Shown in pieces: positions 41,830-50,770 of a stretch of 64,000 nucleotides of DNA (positions are counted from its first letter, which is position 1; each line of letters starts with the position of its first letter). The stretch spans positions 1 to 64,000 of the forward strand of contig JAEUKI010000076.1 of the NCBI GenBank assembly GCA_016793325.1. Reading direction: 5' to 3'. The DNA comes from Myxococcales bacterium (GTDB lineage: Bacteria; Myxococcota_A; Polyangia; Polyangiales; Ga0077539). The notes beneath the pieces are model-generated. The model was not told the DNA's origin. It ran no database searches and worked only from the letters and a program-made list of their open reading frames with translations. A program made the translations under genes and the position numbers.

Positions 41830-43721
41830 AGACGCAACGTCACTTGATTGCGTGTGCTGTGATGGCCGCGCTCGCCTCTGGGTGCCTCGACCGCGTGACG
41901 ATCGTGCGCGTCGACGCTGCGTCGGACCGCGTAGCGTCGGACGAGCGCCCCGACGCGAGCGCCGTCGATGTCACGAGCGAGCTCGCGATGGACGTCGCGA
42001 ACGACAGGGCCGAGGCTCCGATGGACGTGCCGAACGACACCGCGAGCGAGTCGACGCCGGACGTGGTCTCGCTCCCGGACTCGACGCCCGACGTGCTCGA
42101 CGATCGCCCGAGCGACGAGCGCCCGGACGTGCGCGTGCGTCTTCCCGATGTTCCGCGGTTGGTGGCGCCGATGTCGACGAGCTTCCTGACGGGCGCGACG
42201 CCGCGTCTGCGATGGGAGCTCAGCGCGAACACCGACGAAGCGGTCGTCGAAATGTGCGCCGATCGCGCGTGCACGATGCTCGAACGATCGGTCACCGTCG
42301 CGGGCACGACGCTCGTCTGGCCCGTCGCGCTCACCCCGGGAACCCACTTCTGGCGGGCCTTCGGCAAGACCGGCGCGCTTCGCTCCTCGATCGCCAGCGC
42401 GACGTGGCAGTTTCACGTTCCGCGTCGATCCGCAGCGGTGACCACCGCGTGGGGCACGACCCCAGATTTCAACGGCGATGGCTTCACCGACGTCGCGATG
42501 GGCGCGCCCGACGCCTTGGGCGCTGGCGCCGCATACGTCTATCCAGGGAGCGCGAGCGGCATCGGCAACACGCCGTCCGTCACGGTTCGCGGCACGGGGC
42601 GCTTCGGATACGTCGTCGAGTCGGTCGGTGATCTCAACGGCGACGGCTTCGCGGAGCTCGCCGTGGGCGCGCCCGAAGCAGCGAGCTCGACGGGGGCGGT
42701 CAGCGTGTTCTTCGGCTCTCCTCGCGGCATCGACGCGAGCGCGCCGCGAACGACGGTCACTGGCGCGTCCTCCGGCGACGAGTTCGGGGTCGATCTCAAC
42801 GCAGCGGGAGACGTCAACGGTGATGGCTACGGGGACATGATCGTCGGCGCTCGGTTTGCTGCGATGCGCGCGGGCCGAGCCTCGTTGTTCTACGGGGGCC
42901 CCGCGGGCCTCACGGGCGGGGTCTTCGAGATCGCGAGCGGCTCTGTCACCGCAATCAGCTTCGGAGGTTCGGTGTCCGGAGCGTGCGACGCGGACCGTGA
43001 CGGATTTGCCGACATGATTGTTGGTGCGCCCTTCGCGTTCGCCGGCGAAGCAGGCGCTGCGTATTTCGTACGTGGTGGCCCGTCCGTGGGGACGCCGGCG
43101 GAGCTTCGTGGCTCGGCGACCAGCGAATGGTTCGGCTTCGGCGTGCGCCGCGCGGGCGACGTCGACTTCGATGGGCACTGCGACTTCGTCGTTGGCTCGC
43201 CCAACGATCGTGAGCGCGCCGGCGCGATCCATCTGTATTCGTCGCGCGTCGACTGGGTCGGAGCGCGACCGACGCTCTCGATCCTCGGGTCGACGCGGAT
43301 GCGCGCCTTCGGCTATCGCGTGTCGGATGCGCGTGACGTGGACGGCGACGGAGTCGACGACATCATCGTCGGCGTCCCCGATGAAGCTGCGCTCATGGGC
43401 ATGGCGCCGATCTACCGCGGCTCGGCGACCACCACGCTCGACGCGGTCCCGTACTCCTTGGGCCCGAACGCCGATCGCTTCGGTCGCGCTGTGGGAGGCC
43501 ACGGTGACTTCGACGGCGACGGCTTTTCGGACATCGTCGTTGGCGAGCCTGAGTTCCGGACAATGCCGGGTCCATTCGAGGGGCACTTCGCAGTGTTTCG
43601 CGGAGGACCGACTGGCCCTTCGCTCTTGCGTTGGCTCAGCGCGCCCGAGGGAGGCTACGCCGGCGGCGCGCTCGCGCTCGGCTTGCAAACTCGCTCTCGC
43701 GCTCGCTGGTTGCTCCTGTGA
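41826..43721 (+). CDS. Lipoprotein with seven FG-GAP/VCBS repeats
   Basis: This 631-aa predicted lipoprotein has the signal MKTQRHLIACAVMAALASGC and an Asp/Ser/Val-rich linker to about residue 110. Residues 115-200 form a fibronectin-like module (TPRLRWELS...CADRACT). I count seven FG-GAP motifs of the form D.NGDG..D..VGAP (residues about 218-590), which fits one seven-blade integrin-alpha-type beta-propeller with Ca2+ in each loop. It is probably displayed at the outer surface. It overlaps the upstream gene by ATGA and the downstream FAD gene by GTGA. A second protein of the same architecture is encoded at 60756-63020. Confidence 0.92.
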   Translation: MKTQRHLIACAVMAALASGCLDRVTIVRVDAASDRVASDERPDASAVDVTSELAMDVANDRAEAPMDVPNDTASESTPDVVSLPDSTPDVLDDRPSDERPDVRVRLPDVPRLVAPMSTSFLTGATPRLRWELSANTDEAVVEMCADRACTMLERSVTVAGTTLVWPVALTPGTHFWRAFGKTGALRSSIASATWQFHVPRRSAAVTTAWGTTPDFNGDGFTDVAMGAPDALGAGAAYVYPGSASGIGNTPSVTVRGTGRFGYVVESVGDLNGDGFAELAVGAPEAASSTGAVSVFFGSPRGIDASAPRTTVTGASSGDEFGVDLNAAGDVNGDGYGDMIVGARFAAMRAGRASLFYGGPAGLTGGVFEIASGSVTAISFGGSVSGACDADRDGFADMIVGAPFAFAGEAGAAYFVRGGPSVGTPAELRGSATSEWFGFGVRRAGDVDFDGHCDFVVGSPNDRERAGAIHLYSSRVDWVGARPTLSILGSTRMRAFGYRVSDARDVDGDGVDDIIVGVPDEAALMGMAPIYRGSATTTLDAVPYSLGPNADRFGRAVGGHGDFDGDGFSDIVVGEPEFRTMPGPFEGHFAVFRGGPTGPSLLRWLSAPEGGYAGGALALGLQTRSRARWLLL

Positions 43722-44992
43722 CACGCGGCGATGTCGGCGACGACGGCGATCCGACGCCTGCGCGCTTCGACGTCGCGGTGATCGGCGCGACGCTGCCGGG
43801 CCTCATCGCGGCGTTGCGTCTGCGCGCCGCTGGCTACTCGACGATCGTGCTCGAGCCCGAGCCCTCCATCGGCGGCGCGTGCGGAACGTTCGTCGAGGAC
43901 GGATTCGTCTTCGACCGCGGCTGCAACGACTTCTCGACCAACCTCGCACGCGAGCTCGACGAGCTCGGCGTCGACGTGGCGTTCGAGCGAAAACACACGC
44001 GGATCTACTTCGGTGAAGACGCGGTGGACCTGCCCCCGAGCGCGGCGCTCGTCGCGCGCTTGGTGCTCCGTGTGCCGCTCCTCGCGCGGCGTCCCGCGAT
44101 GTCTCGGGTCGGCGACCTCGAAGCCCTCTCGAAGCTCGGCGCCGACGCGAGCCGAGAGCACGAGGCGAACACCGCCTCGACGAGCCCTGCCTGCGGTCCC
44201 CAACACCTGATCGATCGAACGCTCGATCGCTTCTGCGCGCTCGGCGGCCGCGCGGTGGTCCGCTGCGGCGCGATCCGTCACCGACTCGCGTCGTCCGCGC
44301 ACGAGCTGCGCTTGACGAGCTCGAACGAGACCGTCCTCGCCTCGACGCTGCTCGTCCACGAGAGCGCCGAGGAGACACCACAGCGATTCTCGACGCTGTT
44401 GTTCGCGACGCGCGGCGACGCCCCCTGGCCCGCGGAGGTCGAGACGCTCGGCTGCTTCATGCCCGACCTTCGAGACCAGCTCCTCGCGTCGGGCGAGATC
44501 GTCGAGTCGGACGTGTTCAGTTTTCATGTGATCCGAACGAACCTCGGCGAACCCGAAGGCGCGCCGAAGACCTTCGTCGGCTTCGTCGCTCGTCGCTCGC
44601 CGCGGCCGCTCACCGAAGACGAGCGCCGCGACGTCCTCGTGTTCGCGCGCCGAGCGCTCGATCGCGTGGTGCCCGGCTTCGCGGACGCGCTGCTCTACGC
44701 GAAGCTCCTCTCGCCAGACGAAGCGCTCGCGCGCGCGCGATTCGCGGCCCTTCGGAGCGCCGAAGGGGTCTGGTGGTCGCAGCTCGCGTCGGACCCGGCG
44801 ACGAGCGCGACGACGTTTTCGCTCGGCGCGATGGCCTTGCCCCCGGCGTCGTGCGCGAGCAACGCGGTGTTCGTCGGGCGAAGAGCGGCCGAGCGCGTCG
44901 CTGCTGCGCTCGAGCAGAGACCGGACCTCGCTGCGTCCCGACGGCGCGCGGCCAACGACAACGGCGACGACGGCTCCATGCGCCGACGCTGA
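43718..44992 (+). CDS. FAD-dependent oxidoreductase (amine oxidase/phytoene desaturase-like)
   Basis: This 424-aa protein starts at GTG 43718 overlapping the previous stop. The N-terminal Rossmann motif is VAVIGATLPGLIAALRLRAAGYSTIVLEPEPSIGGACG (about 13-52). GATLPG is an altered form of GxGxxG: its third Gly position is intact but the second is Leu. The C-terminus has AVFVGRRAAERVAAAL, the usual FAD-closing segment. The family covers amine oxidases, protoporphyrinogen oxidases and carotenoid desaturases. No signal is seen. Its place after sigma and surface-protein genes is unexpected, and the substrate is unknown. Confidence 0.82.
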   Translation: MTRGDVGDDGDPTPARFDVAVIGATLPGLIAALRLRAAGYSTIVLEPEPSIGGACGTFVEDGFVFDRGCNDFSTNLARELDELGVDVAFERKHTRIYFGEDAVDLPPSAALVARLVLRVPLLARRPAMSRVGDLEALSKLGADASREHEANTASTSPACGPQHLIDRTLDRFCALGGRAVVRCGAIRHRLASSAHELRLTSSNETVLASTLLVHESAEETPQRFSTLLFATRGDAPWPAEVETLGCFMPDLRDQLLASGEIVESDVFSFHVIRTNLGEPEGAPKTFVGFVARRSPRPLTEDERRDVLVFARRALDRVVPGFADALLYAKLLSPDEALARARFAALRSAEGVWWSQLASDPATSATTFSLGAMALPPASCASNAVFVGRRAAERVAAALEQRPDLAASRRRAANDNGDDGSMRRR

Positions 44993-45014
44993 CGCGGCGC
45001 TCCGCGCGGGTCGC

Positions 45015-46376
45015 TCAGATCCCGGGCGGGCGCGAGATCGTGATGCGCGTCACGCCCGTGTTGTACGGAGTTCCTGTCTTTTGCCTCACGACAAGGGTGT
45101 GGAGGTTGGCGCCGCGACCGATGAGTTGGTCGAGCTCCGCGCCCGTTCCTGCGCCGGCGCTCGAGGGTCCACACGCGGCCGCCCCCGTGTCGTCGACGCA
45201 CGTCGTGTCGCCCGTCGCGCTTCGGTACTCGAGCACCGTGTCGAGCGTGCGCGTCGTGAAGCACGTGGACGCGACGAGCGATCCGCCTGCGGAGGTCGGG
45301 CACGACGTCCAGAAGTACATCGCTGCTGGCAGCGCGCCCAAGCCTCCGCACGTCGTCGAAGCTGTCGTCGTGGTGGGCAGCGCGAACGTTCGGTCGTAGC
45401 TCGTTCCGATCGGGAGCGCGGACGCCTCGGGCACCGGGCCGGCCGTGTTGATCGGCGTTCGAATCGCGCTCACGGTGAGCGTGAAGTCCCCGTCCACCGC
45501 GGTGGTGCTCCCGACCTCGAGGAACACGGTCCCCGAGTTGACATAGGTAAACGCCTGCTCGAACCGCGTATCGCCGCATCCATCGCTGCTGCACGCCGTC
45601 GAGGACGCGCAGTTCGCGCGAAACGCGACCTTCGGACGAAACACCGTGTTCGAAGTGACCGCGGCGTACACGAGCGACGGCGCCGTCACCGTCAGCGAGT
45701 AGAACACCGTGACCGCCGCGGCAACGCAGTCGCCGCTCTCGCTCGTCGCGCCGCGGAGCGTCCCGAAGAACGTTCGGTTGTACGGATCGGTTCCGAGCGG
45801 CGTCGCCGCGGAGCAACGGTCGTTGAGCGAGCGACACACGCCCGAGACGCAGTTGCTCGAGCCCGTGCACGCGCGGCCGCACGTTCCGCAGTGGGTGTTG
45901 TTCGCGAGCACGTCGACGCACGCGCCGCCGCACGCCATGTTCGGCGCGAAACACGGGACGTCCGGCCGCGTGTCGTTGGGGACGTCCGCGCCCGTATCCA
46001 CGCCGCTGTCGACGCCCGAATCGACGCCAGTATCGTTGCCCGTGTCGTTGCCCGTGTCGCCCCGCGCGTCGTTGCCCGAGTCTGTCGGCACGCCCGCGTC
46101 CGTGACGTCCATCCCATCGGCCGTGCTCGTGACATCGTCGATCGGTCGCGCGTCTCGAACGTCATCGATCACGTCGATCGCGTCGTCCGCGGCGTCTTCG
46201 AGCTGGCTGTCTATCGCGTCCGAGGGAGCGTCGACGTTCGGACGATCGTCGAGCGCGCTGTCCACGCGGTCCACGGATCCGTCCCGCAAATCGGGCGACC
46301 GTAGGTTCGGCGGGAGCGCGCAGCCGGACAAGAGCGCGACGAGCGAGGCCGTCACGTTGGACATCGTCGCGCGCAT
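45015..46376 (-). CDS. Surface lipoprotein with Asp/Thr-rich spacer and Cys-rich module
   Basis: This 453-aa predicted lipoprotein starts at ATG 46376 with a signal ending LLSGC (near residue 18). Residues 30-160 are almost entirely Asp/Thr/Ser/Gly/Val repeats such as DTGNDTGVDSGVD, a flexible spacer of the type common in Sandaracinus-like genomes. A Cys-rich module (CGGACVDVLANNTHCGTCGRACTG..) follows near 170-210. The C-terminal 250 residues are beta-rich, with a pair of PPC-like domains (FFGTLRGA..., FTLTVSAI...). It overlaps the upstream gene by ATGA. Likely displayed on the cell surface. Confidence 0.85.
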   Translation of the reverse strand: MRATMSNVTASLVALLSGCALPPNLRSPDLRDGSVDRVDSALDDRPNVDAPSDAIDSQLEDAADDAIDVIDDVRDARPIDDVTSTADGMDVTDAGVPTDSGNDARGDTGNDTGNDTGVDSGVDSGVDTGADVPNDTRPDVPCFAPNMACGGACVDVLANNTHCGTCGRACTGSSNCVSGVCRSLNDRCSAATPLGTDPYNRTFFGTLRGATSESGDCVAAAVTVFYSLTVTAPSLVYAAVTSNTVFRPKVAFRANCASSTACSSDGCGDTRFEQAFTYVNSGTVFLEVGSTTAVDGDFTLTVSAIRTPINTAGPVPEASALPIGTSYDRTFALPTTTTASTTCGGLGALPAAMYFWTSCPTSAGGSLVASTCFTTRTLDTVLEYRSATGDTTCVDDTGAAACGPSSAGAGTGAELDQLIGRGANLHTLVVRQKTGTPYNTGVTRITISRPPGI

Positions 46377-47467
46377 CAGAAGCGACCTCCTGCGGTGATC
46401 CCGAGCTGCGCTCGTCCGACGGTCGGCGCGACAGCGACCGGCGCGCGCTCGCGGCGAACGAGCCGATCGGCGACGAGCCACGCGGCGCCGCCCGCGACGA
46501 GGACGCCGCCCGAGACGAGGGCAATATTGGTGATGGTATTCAACGACTCTGCGCTGCTCGCCCTCGCGACGAGCGCGTCCGCCGCGGTCGAATCCGCGCA
46601 CACAAAACGGCCCCCTTCGATCGGGCAGGCGGCGATCTCACCGTTGCGAAGCGCGAAGGTCACAGCGCCCGTGACGAGCGCGACCGCGCCCGCCGAGAGC
46701 GTCACGATCGGCCCGATGGGCAGCGGCCTTCGCGGCTCGACCGTGACCGTGCGCGGCGGCGGGACCGCGATCGTTTGCTCGACCGCCGTCGTCTCCCGCT
46801 GCGGAGCTCGCTCGAACGCGAGCTCGAGCGAGCGTCGCTCACCGCGCGCGAGCTCGACCGTCTGCTCGATGGGCGTACACCCCGACGCTCGGGCGACGAT
46901 CGCCACGCGCCCCGGGTTGAGCGCGATCGGAACATCCAACAGCGCCCCCGAGACCTCGCGCCCGCCCACCGTGACGCGCGCGTCGCTCGGCCGCTCGCCG
47001 CGGACGACCAGCGCGAGCGTCGCGATCGCCGGGCGCGTCTCTTCGAGCACTTGCCTGCACGACGCGAGCAGCGCTTCGCGATTGGGCAAGCTCGCGTCTC
47101 GCTCGGCTTCTCGTACGCACGCTTCGGCTTGCGTGAGCGCGTCTGCCGGTCGCACGAGCGTGGCCAACGTCTGCGCGACGAACAACCGGAGCGAGGGCGT
47201 CCGCTGAATGCGCATCGCTTGCTCGGCGCGCTCGAGCGCGAGCCGATGATCGCCCGCGGTTCGGGCCTGCTGCGCTTGGTCGATCAGCATTCGTCGGGTC
47301 GCGAGGTCGGGCTGCGCGCCCGAGGCGTCGCTCGCTGGTTGTGCGACCGGCGCCGACTGCGCCGCGCCGTCGTACGCGCGCAGAGAAGCCGCGAACACCG
47401 CGGAGAAAAAGGCAAAATGCGAGGACCCGCGACGCCGTGGAGGCGCGCGACGAGCAGAGCGAAGCAT
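46376..47467 (-). CDS. Secreted PEGA-type protein with C-terminal membrane anchor
   Basis: This 363-aa protein has a long signal (about 1-40, FAFFSAVFAASLRAYDGAAQ). Residues 50-145 are TPR-like helices (LIDQAQQARTAGDHRLALERAEQAMRI). A PEGA-like beta domain (about 155-235: VTVGGREVSGALLDVPIALNPGRVAIVARASG) follows. Two transmembrane stretches lie near 260-280 and 315-335. Such TPR-PEGA proteins are frequent in Myxococcota and couple envelope sensing to cell-surface proteins. It is the first gene of a two-gene operon with the surface lipoprotein, overlapping by ATGA. Confidence 0.82.
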   Translation of the reverse strand: MLRSARRAPPRRRGSSHFAFFSAVFAASLRAYDGAAQSAPVAQPASDASGAQPDLATRRMLIDQAQQARTAGDHRLALERAEQAMRIQRTPSLRLFVAQTLATLVRPADALTQAEACVREAERDASLPNREALLASCRQVLEETRPAIATLALVVRGERPSDARVTVGGREVSGALLDVPIALNPGRVAIVARASGCTPIEQTVELARGERRSLELAFERAPQRETTAVEQTIAVPPPRTVTVEPRRPLPIGPIVTLSAGAVALVTGAVTFALRNGEIAACPIEGGRFVCADSTAADALVARASSAESLNTITNIALVSGGVLVAGGAAWLVADRLVRRERAPVAVAPTVGRAQLGITAGGRF

Positions 47468-47692
47468 GGCGTCGAGTACTCGTGCGCGCCCCTCGCGAAA
47501 CCCATCTCGAAATCGATCGCGCGCCGAGACGACCGAGGATCCGCCGTCGGTGGGCGACGGACTCGCCGGAGTTCGTTGGGCCCCTTTCCCGAGAGGCCGC
47601 GCGTCGCGCGTATTTCTTCGGGCGAAGCGTAGCGATATTCTCGGCTGCATCGGCGTCGCGACGAGGCGCGAACGCCGTGGCGGCCCGACGCA

Positions 47693-48292
47693 TTGCGCGA
47701 CGCGACGCTCGTGGAGGTCCATACCGAGATGCAGGACGAGCGGCTCGAATACAAGGGCGGGCTGCTTCGCGGGTACGCGAAGTGGCTGCGCGAGAACAAG
47801 CACTTCGACGCTGTGTCGAGCGCCGCGTCGCCCGAGGTGCGCGCGCGGTTGGCGGACCCGCCGCTCGCGACCGAGTGGGTGTCCGCCGCGATGCAGAACG
47901 GAGTGCTCGCCGCGGTGCACGCCGTCGGTCGAGACGAGCTGATTCACAGCATGGTGCGCGGCTCGATCGGCGGCGGCGTGCTCAGGCTCATCGAGCCGCT
48001 GATCCACGGCGTCGTTCGCGTGTTCGGGAGGACGCCAGCCGCGGTGCTCTCTCGGCTCGAGACGATCCGGCCGAACGTCATGCGCGGCGTCCGGTTCGAG
48101 TACGAGCCGCTCGGACCCAACAGCGGGATCGTCCATTGCCGCGCGGTCTCCGAGCCCTTCGGAGAGCACGCAGGCACCGCTTGGCGCGCGTCGATCGAGT
48201 CGCTCTGCGAGCTGCTCGGATTTCGCGGCGCGACGGTCACCGTCGCGTCGAGCGCGGATCGCCGCGAAGAGCGGATCACGGTCCGTTGGTGA
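47693..48292 (+). CDS. Conserved hypothetical protein, possible DUF2378-like domain
   Basis: This protein is read from TTG 47693 (199 aa); ATG 47729 is an alternative start. It is compact, alpha/beta, without signal or membrane helix. The pattern of an N-terminal helix, 'VSAAMQNGVLAAVHAVGRDELIHSMVRGSIGGG' and then 'PNVMRGVRFEYEPLGPNSG' resembles the layout of myxobacterial DUF2378/heme-NO-binding-like proteins, and the small protein at 24889 has a similar outline. This is low-confidence resemblance. It stands alone between operons and ends 1 base before the convergent radical SAM gene. Confidence 0.7.
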   Translation: MRDATLVEVHTEMQDERLEYKGGLLRGYAKWLRENKHFDAVSSAASPEVRARLADPPLATEWVSAAMQNGVLAAVHAVGRDELIHSMVRGSIGGGVLRLIEPLIHGVVRVFGRTPAAVLSRLETIRPNVMRGVRFEYEPLGPNSGIVHCRAVSEPFGEHAGTAWRASIESLCELLGFRGATVTVASSADRREERITVRW

Positions 48293-49477
48293 TCACGGGA
48301 GCTCGGCTTCGCCCTCGGCGTTCGCGGCGCTCGCCGCTCGCTCGCCCCAGACGCCCGGGATGTTCGCGCCGCACTTGAAACACGCTCCATTTTTCAAGTG
48401 GCTGGCCGTCACGCGGTAGTCGTCGCGCTCGATGAGCACCTCGTGACACGCGGGGCAGCGCGTGTGCGACAGCTCGCTGTACCCGCCGCGCGCGTTGCTC
48501 GCGTACACGAAGGCGAGGCCCTTGGCGTAGCCCATCCCGACGGCGCTCGCGAGCGAGTTGACCTCCATGCGCGGGACGTGCTCGAGCTTGTACCGCGGCA
48601 CGAAGGCGTTCAAATGCCAGGGAATTTCCTTGGACACGCGCGCGATCGCGTCGGCGATGGTTCGCAGCGAGCGCAGCTCGTCGTTGAAGCCGGGGACGAC
48701 CATCGTCACGACCTCGACCCAGAACCCGAGCTCTTTGGCGATCGCGATCGCGTCGAATACGGGTCCCGATCGTCCTCCGAGCGCGCGGTATCGCTCGTTG
48801 TCCGCGGCCTTGAGGTCCACGCGGTACGCGTCGCACACCGGGCGGATGAACGAGAGCGCCTCCCGCGTCGTGTTGGCGTCGGAGATCACGGCGGTCGCGA
48901 GCCCACGTCGCTTGGCCTCGGCGAACACGTCGCGCACCCATTCGGCGGCGATCATGGGCTCGTTGTACGCAGCGGCCATGACGGTGCAGCCCTGCTCGAT
49001 CGCGTGATCGACGAGCGCCTCGGCGGTGCACTCGAGGGGCTCTTCGTCCGCGGTGTGCTCGCTGTCTTCGCGCAGCGCTTGAGAGAGCCTCCAGTTGTGA
49101 CAGTACGGGCAACGCAGATCGCAGCCGTACATGCCCATGATCATCGAGCGTTCGCCGGCGCGAAAGTGATAGAGCGTGTTGGTCTCGACGTTGCGCGCGA
49201 GGCGACGCGCGACGTAGCCGTGGGGCGCGTAGAGCTTTCCTTCGCGCACGAAGCGGACGGCGCACGCGCCTTCGCGGCCTTCTTGGATCACGCACCCGTG
49301 CGCGCACGCGAGGCAACGGACGTGGCCGTGCTCGGTCGGCTCGAAGAGCGCTGCGGGTTTGGCGCGCGCCGCGAGGCGCTCGATCAACGGTCGCGCGTCG
49401 CTCTTGTCGCGCACGGCGCGATCGACGACGGGCAGCGAGGCGCGGGGCGGGCGAGGGGAGGCCGGGTCGTGTGACAT
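48293..49477 (-). CDS. amrS: AmmeMemoRadiSam-system radical SAM enzyme (AmrS-like)
   Basis: This 394-aa protein has the radical SAM cluster motif CDLRCPYC (near residue 120) that binds a 4Fe-4S cluster and S-adenosylmethionine. Ahead of it lies a Cys module CLACAHGCVIQEGREGACAVR (near 55-75), and C-terminal Cys pairs (CPACHEVL; CFKCGANIPG) form a rubredoxin-like or zinc ribbon. This is the composition of AmrS, the radical enzyme of the AmmeMemoRadiSam system, related to pyruvate-formate-lyase activase. The usual partners Memo and AMMECR1 are not in the window, so they must lie elsewhere or be absent. It is divergent from the lipid kinase by 36 bases. Confidence 0.87.
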   Translation of the reverse strand: MSHDPASPRPPRASLPVVDRAVRDKSDARPLIERLAARAKPAALFEPTEHGHVRCLACAHGCVIQEGREGACAVRFVREGKLYAPHGYVARRLARNVETNTLYHFRAGERSMIMGMYGCDLRCPYCHNWRLSQALREDSEHTADEEPLECTAEALVDHAIEQGCTVMAAAYNEPMIAAEWVRDVFAEAKRRGLATAVISDANTTREALSFIRPVCDAYRVDLKAADNERYRALGGRSGPVFDAIAIAKELGFWVEVVTMVVPGFNDELRSLRTIADAIARVSKEIPWHLNAFVPRYKLEHVPRMEVNSLASAVGMGYAKGLAFVYASNARGGYSELSHTRCPACHEVLIERDDYRVTASHLKNGACFKCGANIPGVWGERAASAANAEGEAELP

Positions 49478-49513
49478 CCAGTGCCCTGGTGTTGTAACGG
49501 TGTTGGTGACGCG

Positions 49514-50446
49514 ATGGCCATCGGAGTGGTGTTCAACCCGCGCGCAGGGCGCAATCGGCGCGATCCGCGCGCGGCAGAGCGAATGAAGCGCATGCTGGGC
49601 GACCACGGCGTGGTGAGCGCGCCCGAGTCGCTCGACGAGCTCGCGCGCGCGGCCGAGGACTTTCGACGACAGGGAATCGACGTGCTCGCCATCGCTGGAG
49701 GCGACGGGACCAACCACGTCACGCTCACGCATTTCGCCGCGGTGTACGGCGATTCACCGCTGCCCAAGCTCGCGCTCCTGCGCGGCGGCACGATGAACAC
49801 CGTCGCGGATTCGCTCTCGCTCCCGCGCGGAAAACCCGAGGGCTTGCTCGATCGTTTGCTGCGCAAATACCTCGAAAAACCCGCGATCGACACGGTCGAG
49901 CAGTGGACGTTGTCGGTCGAAGGTCAGCTCGGATTTCTGTGGGGGCTCGGCGTCGTTCCGCAGTTCTTGAGGGAGTATTACGACACGGGCGCGCCGTCGC
50001 CGAAGACCGCGGCGATCACGCTCGCGAAGGGCGTCGGGAGCACGCTCGTGCGCGGCGAGATGTTTCGTCGATTGAGCGAGGGCGTCCGCTGCGAGGTCGA
50101 GCACGACGCGGGCGTGTGGACCGAGCGCGATTGGTTCACGGTCACCGCGGGGACGATCGCGGACATCGGCCTGGGGTTCAAGCCGTTTCACCGCGCGCCG
50201 AAGGCCCCGGGCTTCGTGCACTTGCTCGGCGTCACGACCAACGCGATGGGCTTCGTGCTCGACTTGCCGAAGATCTTCCGCGCCAAGCCCATGCGCGAAG
50301 ACCGCGCGATCGACGCGCTCGTGACGAGGCTCACGGTCCGCGCGAACAAGGGGCCGCTTCGGTACATGATCGACGGCGACGTCCGCACCCACGAGTCGAA
50401 CGAGATGACCGTTCGCATCGGGCGACCCGTCGCGATCGTGCGCTGA
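49514..50446 (+). CDS. Diacylglycerol/sphingosine-kinase-like lipid kinase
   Basis: This 310-aa protein has the DAG-kinase catalytic fold: NPRAGRN at 8-14, the nucleotide loop AIAGGDGTNH near 68-77, and LLRGGTMNTVAD near 93-104, with the last segment forming the catalytic pocket. A C-terminal beta domain (about 220-310) with DGDVRTHE follows. The family phosphorylates diacylglycerol, sphingosine or ceramide in the membrane. The start at ATG 49514 lies 36 bases from the divergent radical SAM gene. It is not clear whether the adjacency to a radical SAM gene has meaning. Confidence 0.88.
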   Translation: MAIGVVFNPRAGRNRRDPRAAERMKRMLGDHGVVSAPESLDELARAAEDFRRQGIDVLAIAGGDGTNHVTLTHFAAVYGDSPLPKLALLRGGTMNTVADSLSLPRGKPEGLLDRLLRKYLEKPAIDTVEQWTLSVEGQLGFLWGLGVVPQFLREYYDTGAPSPKTAAITLAKGVGSTLVRGEMFRRLSEGVRCEVEHDAGVWTERDWFTVTAGTIADIGLGFKPFHRAPKAPGFVHLLGVTTNAMGFVLDLPKIFRAKPMREDRAIDALVTRLTVRANKGPLRYMIDGDVRTHESNEMTVRIGRPVAIVR

Positions 50447-50770
50447 GCCGCGCCATTGCCGAACCGCTCGCATCGGCGCCGACTTCACGCGAGCGGATCG
50501 AATGGTCCGTAGAACGCGGCCGTTCGTGCCTGCTGGCTGACGTCCGTTTGCGAGTCGAGAAAAGAATCGTCTCGTTCGAGTAACTATTTAGCGAACTGGC
50601 GAATCAATTCGAGAAGTTCGAATGATTGTGCCACGAAGTACCCGCGCTGTAACACCATCGTGCTACGAAAAACAAAGTTGTAACACGTTGAATTTGTTCA
50701 AATCTCGAGTGCCTCAACTGACGTAACGACGCGCATTCGGGTGCATCTCAGCATCCGAACGGAGGCGTAC
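50447..50770. promoter_or_regulatory. AT-richer regulatory region before the DUF4331-like genes
   Basis: This 324-bp gap is much less GC-rich than its surroundings, especially 50581-50720. It holds a palindrome ATTCGA-GAAGT-TCGAAT at 50607-50623, two direct copies of TGTAACAC at 50648-50655 and 50679-50686 (31 bases apart, near three helical turns), and the dyad TTGAA-TTTG-TTCAA at 50688-50701. I cannot name a sigma factor or regulator. The pattern suggests a regulated promoter for the gene at 50771. No small gene is visible in it. Confidence 0.6.
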
